Source: Streptomyces alboniger (GTDB taxonomy: Bacteria; Actinomycetota; Actinomycetes; Streptomycetales; Streptomycetaceae). Taken from it: a stretch of DNA of 64,000 nt. The notes beneath the pieces were generated by a model that did no database searches, was not told the DNA's origin, and was given only the letters and a program-made list of their open reading frames with translations. The DNA lies in contig NZ_CP023695.1 of NCBI RefSeq assembly GCF_008704395.1, positions 620,001 to 684,000 of the forward strand, given 5' to 3'. Of the stretch, positions 52,855 through 64,000 are shown piece after piece; position 1 is the stretch's first letter, and each line of letters starts with the position of its first letter. The position numbers were made by a program, and so were the translations under genes.

Positions 52855-54723
52855 ATGGCTACGTACGGGGAGATTCGCAGTGCCCTAGAAGGTGCTCGTG
52901 AAGCAACATGGCAGATGGATCCGGAGGCGTCCGACAACGCTCCGGTACGCGTGTACGCGTTGGGCGTTCCCAACGAGGACCAGCTGGTGCCCGCCGGTGA
53001 CGTACCGGAGATCGACCTGACGGCCCTGCTGGAGGCGCACCCCACGGGCAACCAGCTGCTGGCCGCCCGGCGGGCCGTGCTCGGGCTGCCGACGGGCGGC
53101 GTGGAGGTGGACGAGCAGCTGCTGGCCCGAGTGACGCCGAGCGCGGGCGCCGACGAGGCGGGCCTGCCCACCACGGTGGACTGGCGCAACCGCTGGGGCA
53201 CCAACTGGGTCACCCAGGTCAAGGACCAGGGCGGATGCGGATCCTGCGTGGCATTTGGGACCGCTGCGGTGATCGAGAGCCGGGTCCGTATCGAGCACGC
53301 CGTGTGGTGCGTGCGCTCCGAGGGCGACTCGCACGACGGCCAGGGCATCCCCTGCGCCCAGGGGTCCTGGCCGAACACCTACTTCGACTGGATCAAGAGC
53401 AACGGCATCGCCGACCCGGCCTGCTGGCCGTACCGGCAGGACAATGCGCCGTACCGTCCCACGCCGGACCGCGCGGGGCGCACCGTCAAGATCGACGGAT
53501 ATACCGAGACGGGATCGGTCGCCGACCAGAAGAAATGGCTCGACACCGTGGGCCCGCTGACCTGCTGCATCGAGGTGCCGGACGACTTCTTCTCGTACCG
53601 GACCGGGGTCTACCGGAAAACCGTGTCGCATATTGCGGGACTGCACTGCATCGCCGTCGTCGGATATAACGACAGCGAAGGCTGCTGGATCATCAAGAAT
53701 TCCTGGGGAACGGGTTGGGGTGAAAATGGATTCGGCCGAATCGCGTACGGACAGATTCGGATCGACGAATTCACCAAACAGGGTGTACTCTCCACCAACC
53801 CCGACCCGTGGACGAAGCGACGGCTGCACAACGGAAATTTCTACGAGGGCGGGAACGGTGCCGGGCACCGCAACTTCGAAATGCTCTCGTCCGGCGGTTC
53901 GCAGATCCAGCACTGGTGGCGTGAGGGCACCGGCGGCTTCGGCTGGGCGAAGGCCAGTGTCTTCGGCCTCGACGCGGCCGTCTGCCCGACGCTGACCAGC
54001 ACGACGTTCAACCGGAACTTCGAGTGCGTCTACACCACCGGAGCGGGCCGCCTCCACCACTGGTGGCTCGACCAGAACACCGGCAAGTGGAACGACGGCG
54101 GCATTTTCGGCCCGCCCGACGCCACCGGAGTTCCGGGCTTCATCCAGTCCAACTACGGCGCCCCCGGCAATCTGGAGGTCGTCACCCGCCTGTCGGGCGG
54201 TCGGCTCCAGCACTGGTACCGCGCCGGAAGCTGGCATCCGGGCCCGGTCTTCGGAGCGAACGTCGCCTTCGCCGGCGCGACCCTCGTCCAGAGCACCTAC
54301 GGCGAACAGGGCAACCTGGAGCTCGTCTGCACCCTCGGCTCTGGCCAGCTCCAGCACTGGTGGCGCGACGACGACCGCGCCGACAAGCCCTGGCATGCGG
54401 GCTCGCTCTTCGGCTCCGGCATCGCAAGCCCGGCCGTGATGATCCAGGGCCAGTACGGCATGGCGACCGAGAGGGACCACGGCAACTTCGAACTCTGCGT
54501 CGCGGCGGGCGGCCGCGTCCAGCACTGGTGGCGACACAGCGGCACGGGAGTCTGGACCTGCAGTGCCGTCTTCGGCCACGATGTCGCCACGGTGACCGGG
54601 CTCGTCGAGGGCAGCTTCGGCTTCAACCTGGAAGTCGTGGTGCTGCGCACCGACGGCCAACTCCAGCACTACTGGCGCGGCGGCGACGGCTGGCACGAGG
54701 GCCCGGTGATCGGCCGCGCCTGA
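52855..54723 (+). CDS. Papain-like cysteine protease with C-terminal lectin-like propeller, 622 aa
   Basis: The protease domain lies at about 105-320. Catalytic Cys131 is in DQGGCGSCVAF, His264 in GLHCIAVVGYN and Asn282 in IIKNSWGTGWGENGFG, with oxyanion Gln in VKDQGG. From about residue 335, six copies of a 45-50 residue repeat containing (L/I/V)QHWWR, each with NxE(C/V/L)V and FG, form a PLL/fucolectin-like beta-propeller that may bind glycans. No signal peptide is seen at the N-terminus. Export would need another route or a different start. A chagasin-type inhibitor gene follows after 36 bases. Confidence 0.88.
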   Translation: MATYGEIRSALEGAREATWQMDPEASDNAPVRVYALGVPNEDQLVPAGDVPEIDLTALLEAHPTGNQLLAARRAVLGLPTGGVEVDEQLLARVTPSAGADEAGLPTTVDWRNRWGTNWVTQVKDQGGCGSCVAFGTAAVIESRVRIEHAVWCVRSEGDSHDGQGIPCAQGSWPNTYFDWIKSNGIADPACWPYRQDNAPYRPTPDRAGRTVKIDGYTETGSVADQKKWLDTVGPLTCCIEVPDDFFSYRTGVYRKTVSHIAGLHCIAVVGYNDSEGCWIIKNSWGTGWGENGFGRIAYGQIRIDEFTKQGVLSTNPDPWTKRRLHNGNFYEGGNGAGHRNFEMLSSGGSQIQHWWREGTGGFGWAKASVFGLDAAVCPTLTSTTFNRNFECVYTTGAGRLHHWWLDQNTGKWNDGGIFGPPDATGVPGFIQSNYGAPGNLEVVTRLSGGRLQHWYRAGSWHPGPVFGANVAFAGATLVQSTYGEQGNLELVCTLGSGQLQHWWRDDDRADKPWHAGSLFGSGIASPAVMIQGQYGMATERDHGNFELCVAAGGRVQHWWRHSGTGVWTCSAVFGHDVATVTGLVEGSFGFNLEVVVLRTDGQLQHYWRGGDGWHEGPVIGRA

Positions 54724-54759
54724 ACCCGGCGGACCGCCCCTGGCGAACGGACGAGACAG

Positions 54760-55083
54760 ATGGCCGACGCGGACATCACCCTGACACCGGGTGAACGCCG
54801 GGAGATCCGCCTCCCTGCCCTGGGCACTGCCGGGTTCACCTGGACCTGGCGGCTGGACGGCGACACCGACTCCGTCGCCATCGCCCAGGGCCGGCCACCC
54901 GCCGGCGAACTCCATGACAGCCCGCCGGGGGCGTCAGCCGACATCCTCTTCACGCTCACGGCGCTGCGCCCCGGCCACGCCACGCTCCAACTCGACCACC
55001 GCCGCCCATGGGAGCAGGACACGCCCCCGAAGGAGCGGCGGTGCTACGAGATCACGGTCGAGTCGCCCCGCCTCCGGGCGTGA
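54760..55083 (+). CDS. Chagasin-family (I42) cysteine-protease inhibitor, 107 aa
   Basis: The three inhibitory loops of chagasin are recognisable: LGTAGFTWTW (L4 NPTTG-like), a central loop before ADILFTLTAL, and LDHRRPWEQDT (the RPW loop). The protein lacks a signal peptide, as does the adjacent protease, so both would be cytosolic or leave together. The 36-base gap and co-orientation suggest the inhibitor protects the producer from the protease encoded just upstream. Confidence 0.88.
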   Translation: MADADITLTPGERREIRLPALGTAGFTWTWRLDGDTDSVAIAQGRPPAGELHDSPPGASADILFTLTALRPGHATLQLDHRRPWEQDTPPKERRCYEITVESPRLRA

Positions 55084-55360
55084 GAGCAGGACCTACGCGT
55101 AAGCAACGCGTCCGGAGGCCTGCGGCACTGCGGCTTCGGGGCAGGCACGGGCCACGCTCGGGTGCATGTAGAGGGCGGTCAGCCACCGCTTGCACTTGCA
55201 GCCATGCCGCACCGGTAGGCGCCGTTGACCGCCCCGGCGTTTGCTCGCCGCCCGCAATCCCTCGCCGAACCCGTTTGTGGTCCGCCGGTCTACTGCTTTC
55301 GTGCCGCCGGCGCTCTCGTGCTGGTTTCGTAGTTGCGCTGAGGGGAGTTGTGCTGGGGAG
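55084..55360. other. No feature seen
   Basis: 277 bases between the inhibitor gene and a truncated HATPase gene. I see no supported feature. Confidence 0.3.
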
Positions 55361-55625
55361 CTAGAACCATGCGGCTTTGCCTTCCTGGGTGGGCAGGGTG
55401 CCCCAGGGGGCGGCCAACTGATCCAGCAAGGTGAGTCCGCGGCCCGACTCCTCGTCAGAGCCTGCGGGCTTCGCCTGCGCCAGTATGGGGCTGCCGTCGC
55501 ACACTTCGACGTGCAGCTCGTGCCGGGTGCGGCGCAGCCGCAACCGAAGCGGGTCACATGCGTGGCGCACCAATTCCTGTGTCGGCGGCGCCCCCGCCGA
55601 GCTTGCCATCGTCGAGCGCATCCTC
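55361..55625 (-). pseudogene. C-terminal fragment of an anti-sigma/SpoIIE-type HATPase
   Basis: LRLRLRRTRHELHVEVCDGS and DEESGRGLTLLDQLAAPWGT match the N and G1/G2 boxes of HATPase_c regulatory kinases. The first half, including the intact N-box ELVTNA segment, is reduced to TQELVRHACDP. It ends AAWF, slightly short of the usual WFEL. Too little remains to bind ATP. Confidence 0.7.
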
Positions 55626-55635
55626 CTCCTGCGCT

Positions 55636-56095
55636 CGATCCCGAGACCGGCCGCGAGCTCACCCGCTTCATCAACCCCCTGGACGGCAAGAGCCGCCCCG
55701 CCATACCTGTCCTGCTGGAGTACGTAGCGAACCGCTACCGCGTGGTCGACGGACGCCTGCACCAGGTCCGCAGGAACGGCCGCGGGGCGCGCGAACTTCC
55801 CCGTCCCGAGCGCGGCGCAGGCATGATCAGCTGGTCCGTGGACACGGCGCTCAACCTGGATCTGAGAAAGTCCCACGGCATCGACGACACCTTCGGCCTG
55901 CGCGGTGCGCGCCTGATGCAGACCGCCGATCTGACCATCACGGTCGACACCCATTCCCTGCCCCGGACGCACCGCGGCAGCCACGTCCTGCCCGCCTGCC
56001 GCACGCGCACGTTCGTCCAAACATTCCCGCCCATCGCCCGACTCCCCGCCTCCTCCCCCGCCCACCCTCGCGCTGCAACGCGTCGGTTACGCCGC
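55636..56095 (+). pseudogene. Open but startless coding remnant, unknown family
   Basis: The frame contains protein-like text (DPETGRELTRFINPLDGKSR, AIPVLLEYVANRYRVVDGRL, GMISWSVDTALNLDLRKSHG) without a convincing start, and it degrades after about 55950. I cannot name the family. It abuts the HATPase fragment on the other strand. Confidence 0.4.
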
Positions 56096-56142
56096 GGGCC
56101 GCCCTCATGACCGTGATGTCGCCTCGGTCATGAGGGCGGCCC
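56096..56142. terminator. Perfect 18-bp stem-loop terminator downstream of the hemicellulase genes
   Basis: GGGCCGCCCTCATGACCG pairs perfectly with CGGTCATGAGGGCGGCCC across an 11-base loop. It lies 25 bases beyond the stop of the GH74 gene and can act in both directions. Confidence 0.85.
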
Positions 56143-56166
56143 GCTGTCACGGGTGAAGCGCGGGGA

Positions 56167-58356
56167 TCAGGACGGGTCGCCGTACTGGAGGCCTCGGCCG
56201 TTGGTACCGATGTAGACGCGGCCGTAGGTGTCGGGATCGCCGGTGACGACGCCCTGGCTGCCGATGGCGCCCCACTGGTGGGCGCCGTCGTTGACGCGGG
56301 TCCAGGTGGTGCCCTTGTCGGTGGAGCGGAAGACGCCGGTGACGTCCTTTACCGTGCCGATCAGGTACAACGTCTGGTACGAGGCACGCGGCGCGGCCTT
56401 GCCGAAGCCGATCGCCGAGGCGGACGTCACCGAGGCGAGCCGGGTGAACGTGCCGCCACCGTCCGTGGAGTGGAGCAGGCCCTTGCCGCCGCCCGCGATC
56501 CACAGGTCGCCGGCCCGGCCCGGGAGGGCCTTGAGGCGGCCGTCGGCGGGCAGGCCGGTCGCGCGGGCGGTGAAGGTCGCGCCGCCGTCTGTGCTGGCGT
56601 AGAGGGTGCCGCCGGTCAGGGAGTAGAAGGTGCGGGCGGAGGAGCGGTCGGCGACGACCTCCGCCCCCGTCCCGAGCCCCCGCACCTTCGTCCAGGTCGC
56701 TCCCTTGTCCGTCGAACGGTACGGGGAGTGCCCGGACTGGGTCCACACCAGCGTGGAGCCGTCCGCAGCGAGGGCGACACGGCCGCTGTGGGCGCCGGCC
56801 ACCGGTTCGGCGGCGAAGCCCCGCCAGGTGACGCCCCCGTCGGTGGAGTAGGCGCCGTCCTGCTTGCCGCCCGTACCGACACGCGCCATCACCGACGGCT
56901 TCGACGCGGCGTAGTCGATGTCGGTGCTGTTGCTCATCAGCGGGTTCCTCATCCGTCCGGACGGCACCCGCGTCAGGTCGGTGTGCCGGAATCCACCCTG
57001 GTCACCCATGGCGGTCAGGACGCTCGCGCCGCCGGGCGGGGCGATGGCATCGAGGATCGCCGTCTCCTCAAGTCCCTTGGCCCCTACGGTCCAATGGCTC
57101 GTCCCGGCGTCGGCGTCCTCGCTCCGCCAGATTCCGTTGCCGGTGCCGTACAGCACATGCCCGGAGTTGAACGGATCGATCGCGAGGGCCGTCATCCAGT
57201 GACCGGTGTGGGTGCCGACGTACGGCGCGCCGGACGCGTCCCGTACGGACTTGTCCGCGAGAGCCTGCCAGGTCGAACCGCCGTCCGTGGTGCGGTAGAT
57301 CTCGTCCTCGGGGTACCAGCGGCCCAGCGTCGTGACCATCACCGTGGACGGCTTGCGCGGGTCGACCGCGAGCCCCGAGAAGCCGTACGAGCCCTGCGAG
57401 GGAGATATGTCCTTCCAACTCCCGCCGCTCGGCGTGTACTTCCGGACCGAGCCGCCGGTGACGCCGTTGGGCCCGAGGTTGTCGGTGTACGTCACATACA
57501 GCGTGCCGTCGCCCGTGACGACACCGTGCTGGGGCAGCTGGCCGGTCGGCTGCCCGGCGACCGCCCGCCATGTGGCACCGCCGTCGGTCGACCGGTAGAG
57601 GGACGTGGACTTGTCGGCGACACCGGCGTACACGGTGTCGCTGCCCTTCGGCCCGTATGTCACGAACGAGATGCCGGCACCGCTGCCCGCCCCGTCCTTG
57701 ACCGGGAAGGACTCGACCTGACGCCAGCTCGCACCGTAGTCGGTGGACCGCCACAGGCCGTTCTTACGGGAGCCGAGGAGCAGATTCGAGTGGTTCGACG
57801 GGTCGACGACGAGGCGTTCCCCGGCGCCGCGGCCGTCCTCATTGCCGCCGAGCTTGAAAGGCAGCTCGGTGCGCCGGAAGGTGCGGCCGCGGTCGGTGGA
57901 GCGGAGGATCGCGCCGTTGCCCGCCCAGTCGTTGGTGTACGTGCCCGCGCCGAGGTAGAGCCGGTCGGGGTCGACGGGGTCGGTGGCGAGGGAGTCGATA
58001 CCGAGCAGGTTCCAGTCCTTCTCGCCGAGCCAGTCGGTCAGCGGGATCCACTTCTTGGCGCCGGCGTCCCAGCGGTACGCGCCGCCCATGTCGGTGCGGG
58101 CGTACAGCAGACCCCGCTCACGCTGGTTGAAGACGAGGCCGGAGACGTAACCGCCGCCGACGACCTGCGCGTTCTTCCACTTATACGGGGTCGCCGCGGA
58201 CGTCCGGGCCTTCGCGGCCCGGGAGTCGTCCTGCGTGAGGAGCAGGTACGGCACGGCCGCGGCGGGCACCGCGAGCAGCAGGGCGATGGCGCCCCGGCGG
58301 CGACGGTGCAGACCGCGCCGCCGGGAGTTCGTGCGGGTGGGGGGTGAGGTGTTCAT
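56167..58356 (-). CDS. Secreted GH74 xyloglucanase, 729 aa
   Basis: A twin-Arg-rich N-terminus and hydrophobic core (GAIALLLAVPAAAVPYLLL) form an export signal. The mature protein is two seven-bladed propellers built from repeated RSTDxGxTW blades (YRSTDGGATWRAV, YRTTDGGSTWQAL, YRSTDKGATWTKV). The catalytic base region YARTDMGGAYRWD and the family-typical GNGIWRSEDAD are present. There is no carbohydrate-binding module, unlike many GH74 enzymes. It cuts xyloglucan backbones outside the cell. It starts 48 bases after the GH10-GH62 gene stops, so co-transcription is likely. AAGGAG lies upstream of the ATG. Confidence 0.9.
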   Translation of the reverse strand: MNTSPPTRTNSRRRGLHRRRRGAIALLLAVPAAAVPYLLLTQDDSRAAKARTSAATPYKWKNAQVVGGGYVSGLVFNQRERGLLYARTDMGGAYRWDAGAKKWIPLTDWLGEKDWNLLGIDSLATDPVDPDRLYLGAGTYTNDWAGNGAILRSTDRGRTFRRTELPFKLGGNEDGRGAGERLVVDPSNHSNLLLGSRKNGLWRSTDYGASWRQVESFPVKDGAGSGAGISFVTYGPKGSDTVYAGVADKSTSLYRSTDGGATWRAVAGQPTGQLPQHGVVTGDGTLYVTYTDNLGPNGVTGGSVRKYTPSGGSWKDISPSQGSYGFSGLAVDPRKPSTVMVTTLGRWYPEDEIYRTTDGGSTWQALADKSVRDASGAPYVGTHTGHWMTALAIDPFNSGHVLYGTGNGIWRSEDADAGTSHWTVGAKGLEETAILDAIAPPGGASVLTAMGDQGGFRHTDLTRVPSGRMRNPLMSNSTDIDYAASKPSVMARVGTGGKQDGAYSTDGGVTWRGFAAEPVAGAHSGRVALAADGSTLVWTQSGHSPYRSTDKGATWTKVRGLGTGAEVVADRSSARTFYSLTGGTLYASTDGGATFTARATGLPADGRLKALPGRAGDLWIAGGGKGLLHSTDGGGTFTRLASVTSASAIGFGKAAPRASYQTLYLIGTVKDVTGVFRSTDKGTTWTRVNDGAHQWGAIGSQGVVTGDPDTYGRVYIGTNGRGLQYGDPS

Positions 58357-58404
58357 GGAGGGGACTTGTGCTCCTTGTACGTGATGGGCTGTCCGCGGAA
58401 TTGC

Positions 58405-60966
<2,562 letters not shown>

Positions 60967-62484
60967 TCACCCCTGCGGCGCGCGGACGACGAAAGAGGCC
61001 TGGCCGGTGAAGGTACGTGTGCCGTTGAAGCCGTCGAGGCGGATCGATCCGTCGCGGGGGCGCAGGGCGGAGCCCGGGTAGTTGTGCGCGTACAGAGTCA
61101 CCGATCCGTCGACCGTCCCGGGGCGCGGGCAGAAGGTGGCGTCCTCCCGGAACAACTGACTGCCGTCGTCGGCGCTCAGGCGTAACCGCAGATAGTGATG
61201 GCGCAGATACCGGCCGTCAGCCGACCGGAACGTGACGCACCGGCTGTCTGCGAGCCCCTTGCTGACGGTGAAGGCGGCCTCACCGCTGCTGAGCGTCGCG
61301 AAGTCGCCGTCGTACGTGAGGAATTGGCCGGGCCGGTCCACGGACTCAAGGGACCGCACGCCCAGCGGAACCACGGCCGGACCCGACGGCGACGGCGTGG
61401 CCGAGGGAACCGGGGTGGCGGACGGAGCGGGGGTGGCCGACGGAGCCGGGGTGGCCGAGGGAGCCGGGGTGGTCGTACCGGTCGTCGGCGCGGCGGCGAC
61501 ACCGGGCGCCCGGTGCTCCGGTTCGGGCCAGGCGACGTACGTGGCGGTCCCGGTGATGAGCACCGCGCCGGTGGCGAGGGTCGCGATCGGGTGGGCGGTC
61601 ACCGCGTGGAGCTTGCCGAGCAGAGTGCCGCCCCCTGCCGCCGTACCCGTGGCGCTCGCGGCTGCCGCCGTCGTCACCGTCGTACCCGACAGCAAGCCCT
61701 TCGCGGCCAGCGCCCCGAGGAGCGCCGTCGGCACGGCCAGCGGCGTGAGGCCGGACAAGAGCAGCTCGGCCGGTACCCGCTCGGCCGCCGTCGCCGTACA
61801 TATCGGGCAGTCGCGCGTGTGCCGAGCGATCCGCTTGCGCCACACGGACGTTCGCGCGCCGTCCCAGCCGGAGACGGTCACGCTCAGGCCCGGACAGCGC
61901 GGGTCGGCCGCCAGCGCGGCGACGATCGTCCGGCTCAGTTCCAGCTGCTCGCGCATGCGTTGCAGACGAACCCCTGTGTGGGAGACGCCGAGGCCCGTCG
62001 CGTCGGCGATGTCCTGGCGGCTGAGCAGCCCGGCGCACTCCTGCCACCACAGTGAAAGGAGCACCCGGTGTTCCGGGTCGAGCCAACGGCTCGCTTCGGC
62101 CGCCTGTGCGCGCTCGTCCGACATGCGCAGCCGCAGGATCGTCGTGTCCTCCAGAGGGGCGGCGGCGTCCGGTACCGGGAGTGCCTCGTCGATGAGCGTG
62201 GTCCGGTCGGCGAGTGCCCGCTGCCGCTGCCAGTACGTATTGACCTGCCGGAGCGTGATCGACACCAGCCACGAACGGAAGCTCTCCGGGGCCCGCAGGG
62301 CGGGCAGGTCGCGTACCGCGCGCAGCAGCGTCTCCTGGACCACGTCGTCCACGTCGGCATGGCCGCTCAGCGCCCGTCCGACGATGTTGTACACCAACGG
62401 CAGATATGCGGCAACGAGCTCCTCCCGCGCCCGCTCGTCACCGCGCTGCGCCGCGACGACCAGCCTCACGTGGTCCGCGTCCAT
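60967..62484 (-). CDS. ECF sigma factor fused to a TM helix and external AbfB domain, 505 aa
   Basis: Residues 1-190 are sigma-70 regions 2 and 4 (LPLVYNIVGRALSGHADVDD, ETLLRAVRDLPALRAPESFR, LSRQDIADATGLGVSHTGVR). A zinc-finger-like anti-sigma motif follows, His222-x3-Cys226-x2-Cys229. One membrane helix sits at about 298-318, then a PAPSAT tandem linker (340-368). The C-terminal AbfB/CBM42 domain (about 375-505) contains SVDRPGQFLTYDGDF and NYPGSALRPRDGSIRLDGF. AbfB domains bind arabinose side chains. Sigma activity could thus be tied to arabinoxylan outside the cell. The ATG at 62484 has GAGAGGGG upstream. The frame further upstream is shadow sequence. Confidence 0.88.
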   Translation of the reverse strand: MDADHVRLVVAAQRGDERAREELVAAYLPLVYNIVGRALSGHADVDDVVQETLLRAVRDLPALRAPESFRSWLVSITLRQVNTYWQRQRALADRTTLIDEALPVPDAAAPLEDTTILRLRMSDERAQAAEASRWLDPEHRVLLSLWWQECAGLLSRQDIADATGLGVSHTGVRLQRMREQLELSRTIVAALAADPRCPGLSVTVSGWDGARTSVWRKRIARHTRDCPICTATAAERVPAELLLSGLTPLAVPTALLGALAAKGLLSGTTVTTAAAASATGTAAGGGTLLGKLHAVTAHPIATLATGAVLITGTATYVAWPEPEHRAPGVAAAPTTGTTTPAPSATPAPSATPAPSATPVPSATPSPSGPAVVPLGVRSLESVDRPGQFLTYDGDFATLSSGEAAFTVSKGLADSRCVTFRSADGRYLRHHYLRLRLSADDGSQLFREDATFCPRPGTVDGSVTLYAHNYPGSALRPRDGSIRLDGFNGTRTFTGQASFVVRAPQG

Positions 62485-62618
62485 GAGCCCAGTCCCCTCT
62501 CTTCGGGGAAGTGATCCGCCGAGTACGGCGCCACACCCTAACCGTGTGGACCACGACGTCATCCCCCAGGGGTGACGATCATGCCAACCTGCACAACGTG
62601 CGCAACGTGCCACCACGC

Positions 62619-64000
62619 TCAGTGGGACCGCGTCCGCCAGGCCCGGGCGAAGAGTTCGGGCAGGGGGCCGGCGACGGGCCGGGAGTAGACCTTGCGCCCG
62701 ATGACCCGGACCCCGAGCAGCTCGGCCTTCCAGGTCTCCATCGGAGGGTAGAACTTGTCCCCGCCCGCCCAGTCGCCGGGCAGGAAGACCCCCCGCCCGG
62801 CCCGGGCCCTGCGGTCGGTGACCGCTAGACCGGCCTCGACGAGTGCGGCCGCAACAGCCTTGTGGTGCGCGGCAGTCCACCGGTTGAAGCGGCGGATACG
62901 GCGGTCGGTGGGCACGGGCAGAGAGAGCAGTTGCAGATACAAGGTGGCCGCGTCCGTATCCAGACCGGTGGTGGCGACCGCCTCCTCGACCACCTCTGGT
63001 GCGGACAGCCGCGGATCGGACTCGTAGCCGCCCGGCGGCAGAGCCCCCTCGGTTATGCGCTGCACGATCCGCTCGAACTCGGGACCGCGCAGTCGGCGGA
63101 CCAGCGCCAGATGCGAGTCCTCCACGTCGACCACGGCCTCCAGTCGCCGCGAGCGCTCGTCGGCCCCGTAGCGACCGGGCCGGAAGTACACGCCGGGCGC
63201 CTCGCGCTCACCGCGCCGGTCGAACCCTGCCTCGGACACGACGACCAGGCCGTCGTCCAGCGTGGGATGGGCAAGCGGCTCGGCGGCGTCCAAGTAGGGC
63301 AGGGCGCCGGGGAAGTCCGGCAGCAGGCTCGCCACGGTGCGGCCGCGCAGGCTGCGGCCCCGGGCGGAGAGCAGCAACTCCGGGTGGGCCAGGCGCTCCC
63401 GCAGCAGCCGTACGGTCTCGGGGACGCCCCGGCGTACGGGGTCTCCTTCGGGAAGCTCGGCGTACACCCAGTCGACGGCGTCGCAGACCACGGCGAGCAG
63501 CTCTCTGAAACGGAAACCCTCGTCGCCCTCCCAGCCGCCGCCGCTGATGCTGTTCACCCGCAGCCTGGTGTCGGCGTCGCGGGTCAGCCGCGGCTCGCGC
63601 GCGGGATCGGCGAACACGGCGCACACGTCTGCCGGGGCCATCCGAACGTCACTGTGCTCGGCGGCGACGGCGAGCGTAGACTCGGGCACGGCGGGGCGTA
63701 CGCCCTGCTGCCTGCGCCAGGCCTCGGCGATCCGCTCGGCGAGCGCCAGCTGCCCGCCCTCCAGCCACAGCTGCTCGGGGTCTGCGGGCAGCACGTCGGC
63801 CAGCAGGTCGAGGCGCTCGGCCACCCCTAGGGTCGCCAACTCCCGCTCACCGGCCTCGACTTCGGACTGCTTGAGTCCCATCACCTTGCGTGCCTCGGCA
63901 TCGAGGCCCCGGTACCCGTACTTCACATCGGGTATTCCGGCGAGCAGCAGCGCGGCACCGGCCCGGCTCAGCCCGGTCCGCTCGGCGAGAACCGCGGCCG
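62619..64000 (-). CDS. Large protein of unknown function, 5' end beyond the window
   Basis: The open frame continues past 64000 (upstream residues include LAERTGLSRAGAALLLAGIP), so the start is not in the window. A GTG at 63926 is an internal alternative only. The visible 460 residues end GPLPELFARAWRTRSH. They contain alternating helical blocks (LAERIAEAWRRQQGVRPA, TVRLLRERLAHPELLLSARG) and a C-terminal winged-helix-like piece (FNRWTAAHHKAVAAALVEAG). No known domain is recognised. Long proteins of this type are found across Streptomyces. Confidence 0.8.
   Translation of the reverse strand, partial: AAVLAERTGLSRAGAALLLAGIPDVKYGYRGLDAEARKVMGLKQSEVEAGERELATLGVAERLDLLADVLPADPEQLWLEGGQLALAERIAEAWRRQQGVRPAVPESTLAVAAEHSDVRMAPADVCAVFADPAREPRLTRDADTRLRVNSISGGGWEGDEGFRFRELLAVVCDAVDWVYAELPEGDPVRRGVPETVRLLRERLAHPELLLSARGRSLRGRTVASLLPDFPGALPYLDAAEPLAHPTLDDGLVVVSEAGFDRRGEREAPGVYFRPGRYGADERSRRLEAVVDVEDSHLALVRRLRGPEFERIVQRITEGALPPGGYESDPRLSAPEVVEEAVATTGLDTDAATLYLQLLSLPVPTDRRIRRFNRWTAAHHKAVAAALVEAGLAVTDRRARAGRGVFLPGDWAGGDKFYPPMETWKAELLGVRVIGRKVYSRPVAGPLPELFARAWRTRSH

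Noticed and set aside
56278..58347. 689-codon plus-strand frame opposite GH74
   Set aside because: It is antisense to a clear GH74 with export signal and propeller repeats, and has only Gly/Arg/Ala shadow composition.

Overview
The window is high-GC DNA with strong third-position GC bias, many GTG/TTG starts, 4-base ATGA/GTGA gene overlaps and secreted plant-cell-wall hydrolases. It looks like a filamentous actinobacterium, most likely Streptomyces. The density of broken insertion sequences and gene fragments suggests a chromosome arm or other accessory region, not the core.

Layout. 0-0.5 kb: the right end of a degenerate CRISPR-like array. 0.5-1.7 kb: an IS630-type element. 1.7-2.8 kb: a pentapeptide-repeat membrane protein. 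3.5-16.9 kb (minus strand): a tightly overlapping seven-gene operon. In transcription order it encodes two dynamin-like GTPases, an Hsp70-WD40 fusion, a GrpE-like protein, a membrane-anchored Hsp70, a large TPR-CHAT protease and a 256-aa protein of unknown function. 17.1-19.9 kb: broken IS3, IS110 and ABC-transporter remnants. 20-24.2 kb: a membrane/coiled-coil protein, a 150-aa helical protein, a kinase-like protein and a divergent one-TM protein. 24.3-32.9 kb: mostly decayed IS1182, IS701 and IS5 copies plus protease, tetR, aldehyde dehydrogenase and tRNA fragments, interrupted by a few intact genes (an Abi/HEPN-like protein, a SLATT/DUF4231 protein, LtrA).

32.9-45.3 kb is a biosynthetic locus that I read as an unusual RiPP (ribosomally made, post-translationally modified peptide) cluster. 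The plus-strand half begins with a 30-residue acidic peptide gene. It is followed by a HExxH peptide beta-hydroxylase, a YcaO enzyme, two methyltransferases and an Fe(II)/2-oxoglutarate oxygenase. The divergent minus-strand half encodes a GT4 glycosyltransferase, a nucleotide-sugar epimerase, a sulfotransferase-like protein, a glycosyltransferase-like/sulfotransferase fusion, an ABC exporter and another sulfotransferase. The predicted product is a hydroxylated, possibly heterocyclised, methylated, glycosylated and sulfated acidic peptide.

45.3-52.7 kb holds phage/integrase/IS110 remnants, a secreted protein and a three-gene membrane set (562, 123 and 271 aa). Two of these three share a GDxNxVT motif. 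52.8-55.1 kb encodes a papain-like protease with a C-terminal lectin-like repeat domain, followed by a chagasin-type inhibitor of such proteases. 56.2-62.5 kb is a hemicellulose module on the minus strand: a sigma factor fused through a transmembrane helix to an AbfB (arabinose-binding) domain, then a GH10-CBM13-GH62 enzyme, then a GH74 enzyme. The window ends inside a large unidentified gene.

The two strongest candidates for undescribed systems are the chaperone-dynamin-CHAT operon and the HExxH/YcaO peptide locus. The membrane-tethered sigma factor with a sugar-binding domain is a third.
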